A stretch of DNA of 64,000 nt from CAZRHH01 sp964599885 (GTDB taxonomy: Bacteria; Chloroflexota; Dehalococcoidia; DSTF01; JACRBR01), in NCBI GenBank assembly GCA_964599885.1, contig CAZRHH010000010.1, positions 19,046 to 83,045 of the forward strand. Reading direction: 5' to 3'. How positions within the stretch are numbered: position 1 is the first letter of the stretch; the number at the start of each line of letters is the position of its first letter. Under the pieces are notes generated by a model. That model did no database searches. It was not told where the DNA came from and saw nothing but the letters and a program-made list of their open reading frames with translations. Both the position numbers and the translations under genes were made by a program. Positions 51,124 to 60,318 of the stretch are shown here, one piece after another.

Positions 51124-51762
51124 CTACCCGCCGCCAGGCGGCTCGATGATAAACTCCCCGACCACATCATCGCTGTACAACGACGACGCATCACCATCGC
51201 ACGGCACCCGCAGCGCGACGATCCGCCCCTCCGCGTTGACGAACAGCGCCGCCACCGCCGCGCCGCCCTCGCCGATCACCGTCACGTTGTTCGCGTCGAA
51301 TGCGGCGACGCCCGCCGGCTCGAACGCGGCGAATACCTCCGGCTCCCCCTCCGGCAGCGCCTCTCTGTACGCATCCGGCACTTGCTCTGGCCGCACCAGT
51401 GTCGACTCACATCCGACCACAGGGAACACGAGTGCCGTCTCGCCCTCTTGCTCGTTATCGCGACACGCCGGTGTGATCGACGGGTCCGCCGGTGCAGCCT
51501 CGCACCCAACCTCGCGATAAAAGGTCAGACCAGCGAGCTCCACAACGTCCTTCCGCAGCGCCCCGCCCACAACCAACGGCGGCACACCATCCGGAATCTC
51601 AACCACTTCCGTTGCTTCCGCCGCAGGCGTATCGCTGCCCCCCGGCGTATTATCGCCATCCCCATCATCATCCCCGCCACCACCGCACGCCAAAGCCATC
51701 GCGGCGATCACGACACAGAGTGACATGAGGACGGGGCGAACGAACGTCGTTTGTAGCATCAT
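51124..51762 (-). CDS. Lipoprotein of unknown function
   Basis: The protein has 212 residues; ATG at 51762, with another ATG directly after it. The lipobox is MALAC (Cys 26), followed by GGGGDDDGDGD and a linker, as in the lipoprotein at 30561. The mature domain has an alternating beta/alpha pattern with four Cys, which may form disulfides (VGCEAAP, PACRDN, VGCEST, VPCDGD). No family is recognised. Upstream lies a gap with repeats. Confidence 0.7.
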   Translation of the reverse strand: MMLQTTFVRPVLMSLCVVIAAMALACGGGGDDDGDGDNTPGGSDTPAAEATEVVEIPDGVPPLVVGGALRKDVVELAGLTFYREVGCEAAPADPSITPACRDNEQEGETALVFPVVGCESTLVRPEQVPDAYREALPEGEPEVFAAFEPAGVAAFDANNVTVIGEGGAAVAALFVNAEGRIVALRVPCDGDASSLYSDDVVGEFIIEPPGGG

Positions 51763-52128
51763 TGTCGGAGTATACGCATCACCCAACCCGCCGCAAACAC
51801 ACAACGCAGAAAGGCCACATAGGCCGCGGAGATTGATCGCCACGCACGCCGCAACGGGACGTAGCGGATCGAACGTAGCTGCGGAGCTTCAGCTCCGCCG
51901 GACCCCGCCTAGGGATGCGCCATCAAGACCACGCAACCCGCATCCGTGTCACGCACAGAACGTCGCCAAACCAAAACGCCAGCCGATCGAATGTAGCTGC
52001 GGAGCTTCAGCTCCGCCGGACTCCGATATCGGATGCGCCATCAGATCACGACAACAATCGACGAAGGAAAGGACGAACCTGACGGTTCGTCCCGTGCTCG
52101 TCTGCGACATCTGTGGAAGGAGGACGCC
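51763..52128. other. Gap with two palindromic repeats
   Basis: No gene seen. It holds two copies of the GTAGCTGCGGAGCTTCAGCTCCGCCGG palindrome (in parts) at 51875-51902 and 51993-52020, about 118 bases apart and followed by similar bases, so one may have arisen by local duplication. Confidence 0.75.
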
Positions 52129-52638
52129 CTACCCCGCGGGCACCGCCTCCGGGATCTGCTTCTTCTGTTCGGCTTCCTCTTCCTCGCCCGGGTACGCGCG
52201 CTTCTTCAGCAGCTCGCGCGGCGGGTCGATGTAGATCGCGCCCCAGCCGCAGGCGTCCTCGCAGAGGCGGCAGCCCGTGCAGCGCTTCTCGTTCAGCACC
52301 GCGACGCCGTAAAAGTCGCCGACCGTCCGCTCCGGCTGGCCGAGGTCCAGCGCTTCGAACGGGCAGATCTGGATGCACAACTCGCAGCCGCTGCCGATGC
52401 AGTTGTCTTCGACGACCACCGCCTTCGGCCACTCTTTGCGGGGGAACGTCCGGCAGACATCGCCCAAGTCGTCGAGAATCGCTTCCGGCGGACAGACGAC
52501 GCCGCAAGCGCCGCAGTCAATGCACAGGGACTCGTCGATGACGTGGACGACGTTACGCGTGCCCGTAATCGCATCCGTCGGGCAGCGCTTCGTACACGCC
52601 GTACAGCCAATGCAGGTGTCGATGATGGTATATGCCAC
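52129..52638 (-). CDS. Ferredoxin-like protein with four 4Fe-4S sites
   Basis: The protein has 169 residues with ATG at 52638. Four Cys clusters are visible: CIGCTACTKRCP, CIDCGACGVVCP, CIGSGCELCIQICP and CTGCRLCEDACG. The first two form a classic 2x[4Fe-4S] ferredoxin and the second pair a further one, so it can carry several electrons. The C-terminus is acidic and Glu-rich. It may serve an oxidoreductase elsewhere; no partner gene lies next to it. Confidence 0.9.
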   Translation of the reverse strand: MAYTIIDTCIGCTACTKRCPTDAITGTRNVVHVIDESLCIDCGACGVVCPPEAILDDLGDVCRTFPRKEWPKAVVVEDNCIGSGCELCIQICPFEALDLGQPERTVGDFYGVAVLNEKRCTGCRLCEDACGWGAIYIDPPRELLKKRAYPGEEEEAEQKKQIPEAVPAG

Positions 52639-52770
52639 GATTGCTCCTCAGCCCGCTCGTTCAAACGGTGGGCATGGTGCGCCTCGTCCGGGCCGTAGTC
52701 CACCAGCCAAAGCTTGTGAAATGCGGCACTCAAGTATAGGCACCCGGCGCTCAGAGCGGCAAACGAGAAG

Positions 52771-53246
52771 CTATTGTGCCAGTCCCGACCACGTCCACGC
52801 GTCCAGCGTCGGCGGCTCGATGCCCTGCGCGCTGAGCATCGACTGCACCTGCGTGCGGTGCTCCACGCCGTGATTGATGTATTGGATCAAAGGGATCATG
52901 ATGCCAATTTCGTACGAGCTGCCCTGCCACTCGCTCGTCAGCACCTCGTCCGGCGATCGCGTCTCCGCCGCCCGCAGGAACGCGGCATCCGTCTCCGCCG
53001 GCGCTCACGCAGCGCCGCCCACCCCGGAAACGGCATCTCGCTGAAGTACGAAGCCGGCGCCGGATCGACGAGGATCGTCGCGTGCTCGTTCTGCAAGCCC
53101 ACGAGGTTCGCGATCGTAGTCCGAGTCGTCCCGACCGAACCCGCCATCTCAGCATCCAGCACCACGTCGTCGATCATTTCGCAGAAATCAATCAAAAGTG
53201 CGTTCGCCCACCGATGAAACTCAAAGTAGTCAGGAATCCCGGCCAC
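52771..53246 (-). pseudogene. DinB-family protein with a frameshift
   Basis: GTG at 53246 has AGGAGG 5-6 bases upstream. The first 85 codons read MAGIPDYFEFHRWANALLID and continue to PGWAALRER, then the frame leaves the family pattern. From about 53000 another frame supplies the rest: ETDAAFLRAAETRSPDEVL, QYINHGVEHRTQVQSML, ending at TAG 52771. The two halves together give a full DinB-like four-helix protein with the metal-binding His residues. One base is missing or two are extra near 53000 in an Arg-rich GC run. It may be a real mutation or a sequencing error. Confidence 0.7.
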
Positions 53247-53364
53247 ATGCGCCTCCTTTCGATTTCGTCCATAGTAGACGGCTCGCGTGACGGATGTCTT
53301 TCGCAGAGACCGCGCAGATCGTACGCTCCTGACGTTAGATGTCAGCACAGATCGGAGGCTCATC

Positions 53365-53730
53365 ATGGCAAGCGTCGCGGAGATTGTGGCGGCGTACGGC
53401 GCGGCCTGGAACGAAACCGACGCCGCGAAGCGCCGCACTCTCCTCGAACCGGCATGGTCCGACGCCGGCATCTACGTCGACCCCGTCTCGCAAGGCGCGG
53501 GCCGCGACGCGCTGATCGAGATCATCGCCGGCTTCCACGCTCAAAGCCCCGGCTCGAAGATCGTGATCACCAGCGGCATCGATCAGCACCACGACGTGAT
53601 CCGTTTCGCCTGGGCGATGCAGACGGCCGATGGCAAGAACGCCATCGAAGGCATCGACGTCGGCGAGCTTGCTCCGGACGGCCGTCTCGCCAAGATCACC
53701 GGCTTCTGGGGTGCCCCGCCCGCTCTGTGA
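53365..53730 (+). CDS. SnoaL-like (NTF2-fold) protein
   Basis: The protein has 121 residues. ATG at 53365 has CGGAGG at 8 bases and is preferred over the open frame from 53287. It shows the NTF2/SnoaL pattern: IVAAYGAAWNETDAAKRRTLLEPAWSD, DGIYVDPV-like start, GRDALIEIIAGFHAQSPGSK, and HHDVIRFAWAM. Members act as small isomerases, hydrolases or binding proteins; the ligand is unknown. It is next to the DinB-like gene on the other strand. Confidence 0.85.
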   Translation: MASVAEIVAAYGAAWNETDAAKRRTLLEPAWSDAGIYVDPVSQGAGRDALIEIIAGFHAQSPGSKIVITSGIDQHHDVIRFAWAMQTADGKNAIEGIDVGELAPDGRLAKITGFWGAPPAL

Positions 53731-53771
53731 ATCCTCCAGCGCGTTCAGCATCGGAGCGTTCAAGTCACGTC

Positions 53772-53798
53772 GTAGCGGAGGAGCTTCAGCTCCGTCTC
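53772..53798. repeat. GGAGCTTCAGCTCC palindrome, variant
   Basis: The fifth copy of the family (see 33657-33683), slightly changed at its start (GTAGCGGAGGAGCTTCAGCTCC in parts). It lies between the SnoaL-like gene and the end of pyrK. Confidence 0.7.
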
Positions 53799-53928
53799 GT
53801 CGAACTCGCACGCACGCCCGACGCACAGACGAGGCATGTTTCACGTGAAACATTCGTTCTACACCGACGGAGCGCGGAGGGCTCGGGGACGCCATATCTC
53901 GCGCTAAAGTTAGCCTACCACGCAAGCC

Positions 53929-54747
53929 TCAATACACGTCCCGGATCTCGAACCGCGGCCCGTCTTTGCAGACGAGCTTCATCGCCCGCCCGCCGCGCAC
54001 CCGCACCTCCACCGCGCAGCCGTAGCAGATGCCGGTGCCGCAGCCCATTCGCTCTTCGAGCAGCGCCTGCACCGGCCGGCGCCGCTTCGCCGAACGCGCC
54101 ACCTCCGCCATCGCCCGGAACATCGGCGTCGGGCCGCAGGCATAGGCTTCGTCGCACCACTCGAGCAGTTCACCGAACGGTCCGGTTACAAAGCCCTCGC
54201 GTCCGGCCGAGCCGTCATCCGTCGTAACGACTACCTCGACCTGTTGCGGCAGCAGCCGCGCCGGATACAAGCACTCTGCCGTCCTCGCGCCGATGACGAG
54301 CGTGACGTTGTGCCCGCGCGCGACCGCATCCTCAGCTAGCCACACCAACGGCGCGATGCCGATGCCGCCACCGACAAGCAGCAGGTTGTTGGCGCCGTTA
54401 GCAAGCTTGTATCCGTTGCCAAGCGGCCCCCACGCGTACACCCGATCCCCCGGCTTCCGACGTGCCAGCCACGCCGTCCCCCGCCCCACGACGTCGAACA
54501 GGATTGACCACTCTGGCCCGTGCTCGCCCGTGCGGATGCGGTGGTAGCTCATCGGCCTCGGCAGCAGCGGGTCGTCGGCATGGCCACCGGCGTTCGTCTC
54601 GTCGTACGAAGCGTCGTCGGAGCAGCGCAGCATGAGGAACTGGCCAGGGTAGGCGCCGTTACCGAGCTCCGGGCAGCGGAACCAGGTGATGTACGTGTCC
54701 CCGTACAGCCGCTCGTTCTCGACCACCTCGGCGTAGGCGGTCTTCAT
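53929..54747 (-). CDS. pyrK: Dihydroorotate dehydrogenase, electron transfer subunit
   Basis: The protein has 272 residues. It passes electrons from dihydroorotate dehydrogenase to NAD+. It shows the FAD motif RPMSYHR, the NAD motif LLLVGGGIGIAPLVWLAED, and the 2Fe-2S site MGCGTGICYGCAV followed by VCKDGP. ATG at 54747 is 62 bases beyond the carB stop. The matching catalytic subunit pyrD, usually beside it, is not in the window; the genes beyond are on the other strand. Confidence 0.92.
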   Translation of the reverse strand: MKTAYAEVVENERLYGDTYITWFRCPELGNGAYPGQFLMLRCSDDASYDETNAGGHADDPLLPRPMSYHRIRTGEHGPEWSILFDVVGRGTAWLARRKPGDRVYAWGPLGNGYKLANGANNLLLVGGGIGIAPLVWLAEDAVARGHNVTLVIGARTAECLYPARLLPQQVEVVVTTDDGSAGREGFVTGPFGELLEWCDEAYACGPTPMFRAMAEVARSAKRRRPVQALLEERMGCGTGICYGCAVEVRVRGGRAMKLVCKDGPRFEIRDVY

Positions 54748-54808
54748 GCGCGGAGGCTTTGCTGCGATGGGCGTCGAGTACAAGCATCGATGGGCGGAGG
54801 TTGTGGCG

Positions 54809-57800
54809 TCATTGCGGCGGGCCGTCGCGGTATTCGGGGAACGGTCGCACCTGGTACTGGTACTCGCCGCCGCGCTCCATGCCAGCGACCATCGCATCGA
54901 TCGCAGCGCCGGCCGTGTCGACGCTGGTGAAACACGGGATGCGCTTCTCGGTCGCCGCGCGGCGGATATAGAAGCCGTCGCGCAGCGTGCCGGTGAAGCG
55001 CCCCTCCGGCGTGTTGATGACGCACGACACAAGCCCGTCGTTGATCACGTCGACGACATTCGGGTGGCCTTCGTTGAGGCGACGTGTCACCTGTTCGACG
55101 GGCAGCCCCATCGCGGCGATCATCGCCGCCGTGCCGTCGGTGGCGTAGAAGCGGAAGCCGGCACTGTGCAGCTTGCGCACCATCGGCAGAAGCTGCGTCT
55201 TGTGCCGGTCGGCGATGCTGATCAGCACGCCGCCGCCCGGCTTCAGCGCGAGGTCCGCGGACATCAGCGCCTTCTGCAGCGCCGCCGGGAAGTCCGCATC
55301 GATGCCCATCACCTCGCCCGTCGACTTCATCTCGGGGCCGAGATACGTATCGACGCCGATGAGCTTCGACATCGAGAACACGGGCGCCTTCACCGCGACA
55401 AGGTTTTGACGCGGCCACAGGCCCCCAGCGTAGCCCTGCGATTCGAGCGACTGTCCGAGCATGATGTTGACGGCCAGTTGCACCATCGGCACGCCCGTCA
55501 CCTTCGAGAGGAATGGCACCGTTCGCGAGCCGCGCGGGTTCACTTCGATGACGTAGACGTCCGACTCGCCATGCCGCGCCGCGTCATCGGACGGCATGAT
55601 CACGTACTGCACGTTCATCAACCCGCGCACGCCGAGACCGTTGCCAATGCGCGTCGTGTACTCGACGATCGTCTCGACTTCCGCTTCGGTGAGATGGATG
55701 CCCGGATACACCGCCATCGAGTCGCCCGAATGCACACCCGCGCGCTCGATGTGTTCCATGATCCCCGGAATCAGCACACGCTCGCCGTCGCAGATCGCGT
55801 CGACTTCGACCTCTTTGCCCTCGATGTACTTGTCGATGAGGATCGGCTTGCCGTCGCTGGCGTCTGCGGCGTGCTGCACGAACCGCACGAGTTCCGACGC
55901 GTTCTGGACGATCTCCATCGCGCGGCCGCCGAGTACGTAGCTGGGCCGCACGAGCACGGGATAGCCGAGCGTCTCCGCCGTATGCATCGCATCCTCGACA
56001 CGCAGCACGGCAGCGCCGGGCGGCTGCGGAATGCCGAGCCGGTTGAGGAACTCCTCAAAGCGGCGGCGGTCCTCGGCCAGATCGATCGTCTCCGGCGACG
56101 AGCCGATGATCGGCATGCCGGCGTGTTGCAGCGAACTCGCCATGTTGATTGCCGTCTGTCCGCCGAACTGCACGATCGAAGGCGGTGCTTCGCCACCACC
56201 CTCCGCACTCTCGCCCGCCTCGTTCTCAAGAATGTCGCGGATCGACTCCTCATCAAGCGGCTCAAAGTAGAGGCGGTCGCTCGTGTCGAAGTCGGTGGAT
56301 ACGGTTTCAGGGTTTGAGTTCGCCATGATCGAGCGATAGCCAGCGCGGTCGAGCGCCCACGCGGCGTGCACGGAGCAGTAGTCGAACTCGATGCCCTGCC
56401 CGATGCGGATCGGCCCGCTGCCGATGACGAGCGCCTTCTTGCCCGGTTCGGGCAACGCCTCGTTCTCCTGCTCGTACGTGCTGTAGAAGTAGGGCGTCGC
56501 CGCATCGAACTCAGCGGCGCAGGTGTCGACCATCTTGTAGACGGGGCGGATGTCCCACTGATCCCGCAGCTCGCGCACCTGATCGGGGAGGCGGTCCGAC
56601 AACGTGGCGATCTGCTTATCGGCGAAGCCCATTCGCTTCGATGCTCGCAGCAGATCAGGCGTCAGCGACTCGGAAAGCAGTCGCTTCTCCATGGAGATGA
56701 TGTTCGCGAGTTTGTTGAGGAACCACAGGTCGACACCTGTCGCTCGCGAGAGCGCGAGCATGTCCGCACCGCGCCGGAGCGCCGCCATAATCGACCAGAG
56801 CCGCTCGTCGGTGGCATGCATCGGACGCTCGCCGTGATTGTCCTTCCACGCCGGGTCTTCCCAGAGCAACGACCGGCCGCCGATCTCCAGCGAGCGCACC
56901 GCCTTTTGCAGCGCGCCCTCGAACGTGCGGTCGATCGCCATCACTTCGCCCGTGGCCTTCATCTGCGTACCGAGGGAGCGATCTCCGAAAGAGAACTTGT
57001 CGAAGGGCCAGCGGGGGATCTTCACGACCACGTAGTCGAGCGCCGGCTCGAACGCGGCTGTTGTGCGACGCGTCACGGCGTTCGGTATCTGGTCGAGCGT
57101 CTTGCCGACGGCGATCTTCGCCGCGACGCGCGCGATCGGATAGCCCGTCGCCTTACTGGCGAGCGCCGAGCTGCGCGACACACGCGGGTTCACTTCGATG
57201 ACGTAGTACGGCGGCAACGTCGCGTCGCGCGGCACAACCCAGGGTGTCGTCTCGGGATTCGGGGCGAGGGCGAGCTGCACGTTGCATCCGCCTTCGATGC
57301 CAAGTTTTGAGATGATCTTCAGCGACGCCGTCCGGAGCATCTGGTACTCCTTGTCGGTCAGCGTCTGGCTGGGCGCGACGACGATGCTGTCGCCGGTGTG
57401 CACGCCCATCGCATCGAAGTTCTCCATGTTGCAGACGGTGATGACGTTGCCGGCGCCATCACGCATCACTTCGTATTCGACTTCCTTCCAGCCGAGCAGT
57501 GACTGCTCGACCAGCACTTGCGTGATCGGGCTGGCGGCCAAACCACCGCCGATGATGCGTTCGTAGTCTTCCGCGGAGTGCGCGATGCCGCCGCCGGTAC
57601 CGCCGAGCGTGTACGCGGGCCGGATAACAGCGGGCAGCCCGATCTGCGCGAGGGCGACGCGCGCCTCGTCCATATTGGTGACGATGAGCGAATTCGGCAC
57701 CGGCTCGCCGATCTCTTGCAGCATCTTTCCGAAGAGATCGCGATCTTCGGCCGTGCGGATCGCTTCGAGCGGCGTGCCGAGCATGCGGACGTTGTACTTG

Positions 57801-58117
57801 TCGAGGATACCGGCTTCGTGCAGCGCAACGCCCATGTTGAGGCCGGTTTGGCCGCCGAGCGTCGGCAGCAGGCCATCGGGGCGCTCGCGCTCGATGATGC
57901 GCGCCAGCACATCGACGGCGATCGGTTCGATGTAGACGACGTCCGCAACGCCTTCGTCCGTCATGATCGTCGCCGGGTTGGAATTCACGAGCACGGAGAC
58001 GACGCCTTCTTCACGCATCGCCTTGCAGGCCTGCGTGCCGGCGTAGTCGAATTCGGCAGCCTGGCCGATGACGATCGGGCCGGAGCCGATGATGAGTACT
58101 TTCGAGGGTTTCTTCAA
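54809..58117 (-). CDS. carB: Carbamoyl-phosphate synthase, large subunit
   Basis: The protein has about 1102 residues from the likely TTG at about 58117, just before KKPSKVLIIGSGPIVIGQAAE; the frame is open to 58249, but the extra part is not conserved. It makes carbamoyl phosphate from bicarbonate, ammonia and ATP. Two ATP-grasp halves are seen (first with RPAYTLGGTGGGIA, second with RPSYVLGGRAMEIV), the oligomerisation part between, and a C-terminal allosteric domain. The start codon could be off by a few bases. It follows a membrane-protein gene and precedes pyrK. Confidence 0.96.
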   Translation of the reverse strand: MKKPSKVLIIGSGPIVIGQAAEFDYAGTQACKAMREEGVVSVLVNSNPATIMTDEGVADVVYIEPIAVDVLARIIERERPDGLLPTLGGQTGLNMGVALHEAGILDKYNVRMLGTPLEAIRTAEDRDLFGKMLQEIGEPVPNSLIVTNMDEARVALAQIGLPAVIRPAYTLGGTGGGIAHSAEDYERIIGGGLAASPITQVLVEQSLLGWKEVEYEVMRDGAGNVITVCNMENFDAMGVHTGDSIVVAPSQTLTDKEYQMLRTASLKIISKLGIEGGCNVQLALAPNPETTPWVVPRDATLPPYYVIEVNPRVSRSSALASKATGYPIARVAAKIAVGKTLDQIPNAVTRRTTAAFEPALDYVVVKIPRWPFDKFSFGDRSLGTQMKATGEVMAIDRTFEGALQKAVRSLEIGGRSLLWEDPAWKDNHGERPMHATDERLWSIMAALRRGADMLALSRATGVDLWFLNKLANIISMEKRLLSESLTPDLLRASKRMGFADKQIATLSDRLPDQVRELRDQWDIRPVYKMVDTCAAEFDAATPYFYSTYEQENEALPEPGKKALVIGSGPIRIGQGIEFDYCSVHAAWALDRAGYRSIMANSNPETVSTDFDTSDRLYFEPLDEESIRDILENEAGESAEGGGEAPPSIVQFGGQTAINMASSLQHAGMPIIGSSPETIDLAEDRRRFEEFLNRLGIPQPPGAAVLRVEDAMHTAETLGYPVLVRPSYVLGGRAMEIVQNASELVRFVQHAADASDGKPILIDKYIEGKEVEVDAICDGERVLIPGIMEHIERAGVHSGDSMAVYPGIHLTEAEVETIVEYTTRIGNGLGVRGLMNVQYVIMPSDDAARHGESDVYVIEVNPRGSRTVPFLSKVTGVPMVQLAVNIMLGQSLESQGYAGGLWPRQNLVAVKAPVFSMSKLIGVDTYLGPEMKSTGEVMGIDADFPAALQKALMSADLALKPGGGVLISIADRHKTQLLPMVRKLHSAGFRFYATDGTAAMIAAMGLPVEQVTRRLNEGHPNVVDVINDGLVSCVINTPEGRFTGTLRDGFYIRRAATEKRIPCFTSVDTAGAAIDAMVAGMERGGEYQYQVRPFPEYRDGPPQ

Positions 58118-58172
58118 GCTGTTCGAGTGTCCCGCTCTAAGGTTGAATGGATGCGTGTCGCGCAGTCGTGCA

Positions 58173-58661
58173 TCAGCGGCGGCGCGCAACGGTGCGCCGC
58201 TGCCTCGTTTCGACGAGTACCTGCGTACCGGCGAGGTTCCCTGCGACAAGACAACCCGCAGCGAACGCCGCCGCCATCGTCGCCGCGATCGAAAGATAGA
58301 TGGGGACTGGCGTTGACGTGAGCATCCACGCGAGCGCGGCGATGGCTATGAGCGCGATCACGCCGGCGGTGGCGTAGCCTGGCCACTCTGTGATCCAGTC
58401 GCCGGACCAGCGCCAGCAGAACACGCCGAACGCGACGCCGCCGGCGGTGATGCCCGCTGCGAGCAGCATGCCGCCGAGCCAGACGAAAAGCGCCTGCCCG
58501 CGATCGTCATTCCAGAGGAAGAATGGGAGCGTGCAAACGGTGATGAACAGCAAAGGCCCGGCGATCATTGCCATCACGGCGACGCACTGGCCGCCAAATG
58601 CCAGGCGCCCGTACACGTCGATGCTCTTGAGCATCTCGTCGATCCGCAGATCTCCGTTCAT
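58173..58661 (-). CDS. Membrane protein of unknown function
   Basis: The protein has 162 residues with ATG at 58661. Four membrane helices are visible (about 25-50, 60-80, 97-115 and 120-140), for example VAVMAMIAGPLLFITVCTLPFF and LFVWLGGMLLAAGITAGGVAFG. There is a short basic tail. It lies between a GNAT gene and carB inside the pyrimidine operon. The family is not known to me. Its place suggests only that it is co-transcribed with the operon. Confidence 0.75.
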   Translation of the reverse strand: MNGDLRIDEMLKSIDVYGRLAFGGQCVAVMAMIAGPLLFITVCTLPFFLWNDDRGQALFVWLGGMLLAAGITAGGVAFGVFCWRWSGDWITEWPGYATAGVIALIAIAALAWMLTSTPVPIYLSIAATMAAAFAAGCLVAGNLAGTQVLVETRQRRTVARRR

Positions 58662-58697
58662 CGTCCCCCATTCGCATGCACGTTCGCGCGGCAGGCG

Positions 58698-59171
58698 CTA
58701 GACAAGCGGCAGCTCGAAGCGCGCCTCCGGATTGTAGATGGGCACCAGTGCTCCGATGCTGCTCAGAAAGCTGAGCGCAATCTCGTTATCGGACGGCAGA
58801 CGGCCGCGGATGCGCTTGTAGCCCTTGTCGCGCGCGAAGCCGAGTGCGTACTCGGCGAGCGAGGTGCCGATGCCGCGGCGGCGTGTCTCGGGCAGCATCC
58901 AGACGCCCAGTACGACGGTTTCGGGCTCGAAGGTGTTGTAGTCGAGCGCGGCGAAGCCGACAACGCGACCGTCCATCGTCGCCAGGAAGACGCCGCCTTC
59001 GCCGCCCATGCGGCTGAGCCACGTACGCACTTGCTCGGGCGCCATCGGGCCGTCGAACGCGACGGGATTCGGTTCTTTCACGACCGTCGCGATCACGGAC
59101 GAGATAGCATCGGCGTCGTTGATGTTGGCTTGCCGGTACGTTGGCTCCGCCTGGACGTTGATCTCGCTCAT
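58698..59171 (-). CDS. GNAT-type N-acetyltransferase
   Basis: The protein has 157 residues with ATG at 59171. Motifs are YRQANINDADAISSVIATVV, VLGVWMLPETRRRGIGTSLAEYA with the acetyl-CoA-binding R-x-x-G-x-G, and a closing SDNEIALSFLSSIGA. The substrate is unknown. It lies 31 bases beyond the carA stop inside the pyrimidine operon. Confidence 0.88.
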   Translation of the reverse strand: MSEINVQAEPTYRQANINDADAISSVIATVVKEPNPVAFDGPMAPEQVRTWLSRMGGEGGVFLATMDGRVVGFAALDYNTFEPETVVLGVWMLPETRRRGIGTSLAEYALGFARDKGYKRIRGRLPSDNEIALSFLSSIGALVPIYNPEARFELPLV

Positions 59172-59202
59172 GCCGGCCTCCCTGTCACGCCGCTCGTGGC
59201 GT

Positions 59203-60318
59203 TTAGATGCGCGCGGTAACCGCGCCTTTCCCTCGCACTTCGTCGACGATCTCGACGAAGCGCTCGAACAGATACAGGTTGTCGAGCGGTCCCGGCGAGG
59301 CCTCGGAGTGGTACTGGATCGTCATCACCGGCTCCGAGCGGTGGCGCAGGCCCTCAACGGTGCCGTCGTTGACGTTGCGGTGGCTCACTTCGACGGCGCT
59401 CGAGAGTCCATCGTCGGACACGGCGTAGCCGTGGTTCTGCGCGGTCACGTAAACGCGACCGGTCGCTTCATCGCGCACCGGATGGTTTGCGCCACGATGG
59501 CCGAATTTGAGTTTGAATGAGTCGGCGCCGAACACGCTGCCAAGCACCTGGTGTCCGAGGCAGATGCCCATGAGTGGCGCCTTGCCGACCAGATCGCGCG
59601 CCGTGTTCGCCGCGTAGTCGATAAGCGCAGGGTTGCCGGGGCCGGGAGAGAGCAGCACACCATCGGGATGCATGTCGAGGATGTCCTCCGCGGACGTGTG
59701 GCAGGGCACGACCGTCGTCTCGCAGCCGAGTCGATCGAGCGTGCGAAGGATATTGTACTTCACCCCGAGATCGAGCACGACGATCTTTCGCGCCGGTTCG
59801 CCGGTGTCGCTGCGGGGGTAGTCGTACGGCGTGCGAGTGCTCACCCAGGGCACCAGATCGGTCGAGCCGTACCGCGGGAGATCGCGCAGGCGTGCGAGCG
59901 CTTGCTCAGCGATTTCGTCGTGGGTGACCGTGCCCATCATCACGCCCCCGGTGCGCAGTTTACGGGTGAGTGCGCGCGTATCGACGCCAGCGATGCCGGG
60001 CACGCCGTCGTCGCGGAGGTAGGCGTCGAGCGTACCGGTCGAGCGCCAGTGGCTCGGTGTCGGGCAGTCTTCGCGGACAACGAAGGCTCGCACCTGAATA
60101 CGGCGCGATTCGATGTCCTCGGCGTTGACGCCGTAGTTTCCCTGCAGCGGATACGTCATCACGAGTACCTGCTCGGCAAACGACGGGTCGGTGAGCGCTT
60201 CCTGATAGCCGGTCATCGCCGTGCAGAAGACGACTTCTCCGTGGGAGCGGACGGACGCACCGATGGCGTCGCCAGTGAACACGCTCCCGTCCTCCAGCAC
60301 GAGCAGCGCTTTAGCCAA
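59203..60318 (-). CDS. carA: Carbamoyl-phosphate synthase, small subunit
   Basis: The protein has 371 residues. It cuts ammonia from glutamine for carB. The start begins AKALLVLEDGSVFTGDAIG, the N-terminal domain includes GYQEALTDPSFAEQVLVMTYP, and the glutaminase triad is in GICLGHQVLGSVF (Cys) and the later His-x-Glu (QYHSEASPGP). ATG at 60318 overlaps the pyrC stop by 8 bases. It is separated from carB by two other genes. Confidence 0.97.
   Translation of the reverse strand: MAKALLVLEDGSVFTGDAIGASVRSHGEVVFCTAMTGYQEALTDPSFAEQVLVMTYPLQGNYGVNAEDIESRRIQVRAFVVREDCPTPSHWRSTGTLDAYLRDDGVPGIAGVDTRALTRKLRTGGVMMGTVTHDEIAEQALARLRDLPRYGSTDLVPWVSTRTPYDYPRSDTGEPARKIVVLDLGVKYNILRTLDRLGCETTVVPCHTSAEDILDMHPDGVLLSPGPGNPALIDYAANTARDLVGKAPLMGICLGHQVLGSVFGADSFKLKFGHRGANHPVRDEATGRVYVTAQNHGYAVSDDGLSSAVEVSHRNVNDGTVEGLRHRSEPVMTIQYHSEASPGPLDNLYLFERFVEIVDEVRGKGAVTARI

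Noticed and set aside
51875..52020. Two similar palindromes about 118 bases apart, considered as a CRISPR array
   Set aside because: Only two units, no regular spacers, and single copies elsewhere in the window.
54746..56317. A 523-codon open frame opposite carB
   Set aside because: Antisense to the clearly recognisable carB; composition is that of a shadow frame.
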